Below are positions 21,297-21,384 of a stretch of DNA of 21,384 bases, piece after piece (position 1 is the stretch's first letter; the number at the start of each line of letters is the position of its first letter). Both the position numbers and the translations under genes were made by a program. The notes beneath the pieces are model-generated. The model was not told the DNA's origin and searched no databases. It saw nothing but the letters and a program-made list of their open reading frames with translations. This stretch comes from Megamonas sp. UBA1796 (GTDB lineage: Bacteria; Bacillota; Negativicutes; Selenomonadales; Selenomonadaceae): NCBI GenBank assembly GCA_002319795.1, contig DCFU01000017.1:1-21384 (forward strand). The letters run 5' to 3'.

Positions 21297-21384
21297 TTAT
21301 TGGAGAGTTTGATCCTGGCTCAGGACGAACCCTGGCGGCGTGCCTAACACATGCAAGGTGAGAGACGCACCAGGCTTCGGCATG
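21297..21384 (+). rRNA. rrs: 16S rRNA, 5' end (cut by window edge)
   Basis: TTGGAGAGTTTGATCCTGGCT and the following bases, ending in GGCGGCGTGCCTAACACATG, are the universal 5' end of 16S rRNA. The mature start near 21297 is inferred by alignment with E. coli. Only about 88 bases are present. Position 21331 is C where GAACGCTGG is nearly universal, and 21358-21359 read GT where CAAGTCGA is nearly universal. These could be assembly errors near a contig end or a divergent gene copy. Confidence 0.92.

Noticed and set aside
1..21384. CRISPR arrays, phage genes, toxin-antitoxin or defence systems
   Set aside because: No regularly spaced repeats, and no proteins of these classes were recognised among the supported genes.

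Overview
The window looks like a chromosomal segment of a Negativicutes (Selenomonas-like) bacterium. The best clue is the fold-III lysine/ornithine decarboxylase at 11560-12714. From memory it closely resembles the Selenomonas ruminantium enzyme that makes cadaverine for the peptidoglycan, and the PLP lysine (K51) and catalytic-site S322/C323 fall at the same numbers. DegS, a Firmicute-type decarboxylase next to tmk, RNase M5 next to rsmA, and strong TTGACA/TATAAT promoters fit the same lineage. No identification beyond this is possible from the sequence alone, and the taxonomic call is an inference.

Left edge (1-930): the 5' part of an IS630-family transposase gene cut by the window edge, with a possible -1 frameshift site, then a tRNA-Thr(CGT) with its own promoter and terminator. 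930-4490: a small AT-rich operon (SRPBCC protein plus MarR regulator, with a palindrome inside its promoter), and facing away from it an operon of a putative iron-sulfur flavoprotein overlapping a MATE transporter that carries an extra GHKL-ATPase-like C-terminal domain. 4600-7870: a nitroreductase, then a two-gene transsulfuration operon (cystathionine gamma-synthase-type enzyme plus MalY/PatB C-S lyase). 8134-11240: a PHP-family phosphatase, a LysP-type lysine permease and a YgbA-family cysteine-rich protein.

11450-17770: the lysine/ornithine decarboxylase with its own promoter and structured leader, followed by a five-gene run (degS, a fold-I Orn/Lys/Arg decarboxylase, tmk, rnmV, rsmA) whose members mostly overlap by 4 bases and which ends at a long hairpin terminator. 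17780-20840: a multidomain diguanylate cyclase, divergent from a TSCPD-domain protein overlapped by a second PHP phosphatase. 20880-21384: the start of an rRNA operon, with two tandem promoters, a structured leader, a tRNA-Gly(GCC) placed before the 16S gene, and the first ~88 bases of 16S rRNA, which deviate from the universal sequence at a few very conserved positions.

Functionally, lysine import (LysP) and the two unrelated basic amino-acid decarboxylases make a plausible polyamine/cell-envelope module; the metB/patB pair makes homocysteine; RNase M5 and RsmA (both rRNA maturation) lie about 4 kb before an rRNA operon. Most of the window is ordinary core genome. The unusual items are the MATE-GHKL fusion, the unusual domain order and cysteine motif of the cyclase, the tRNA inside the rrn leader, and the odd 16S bases.
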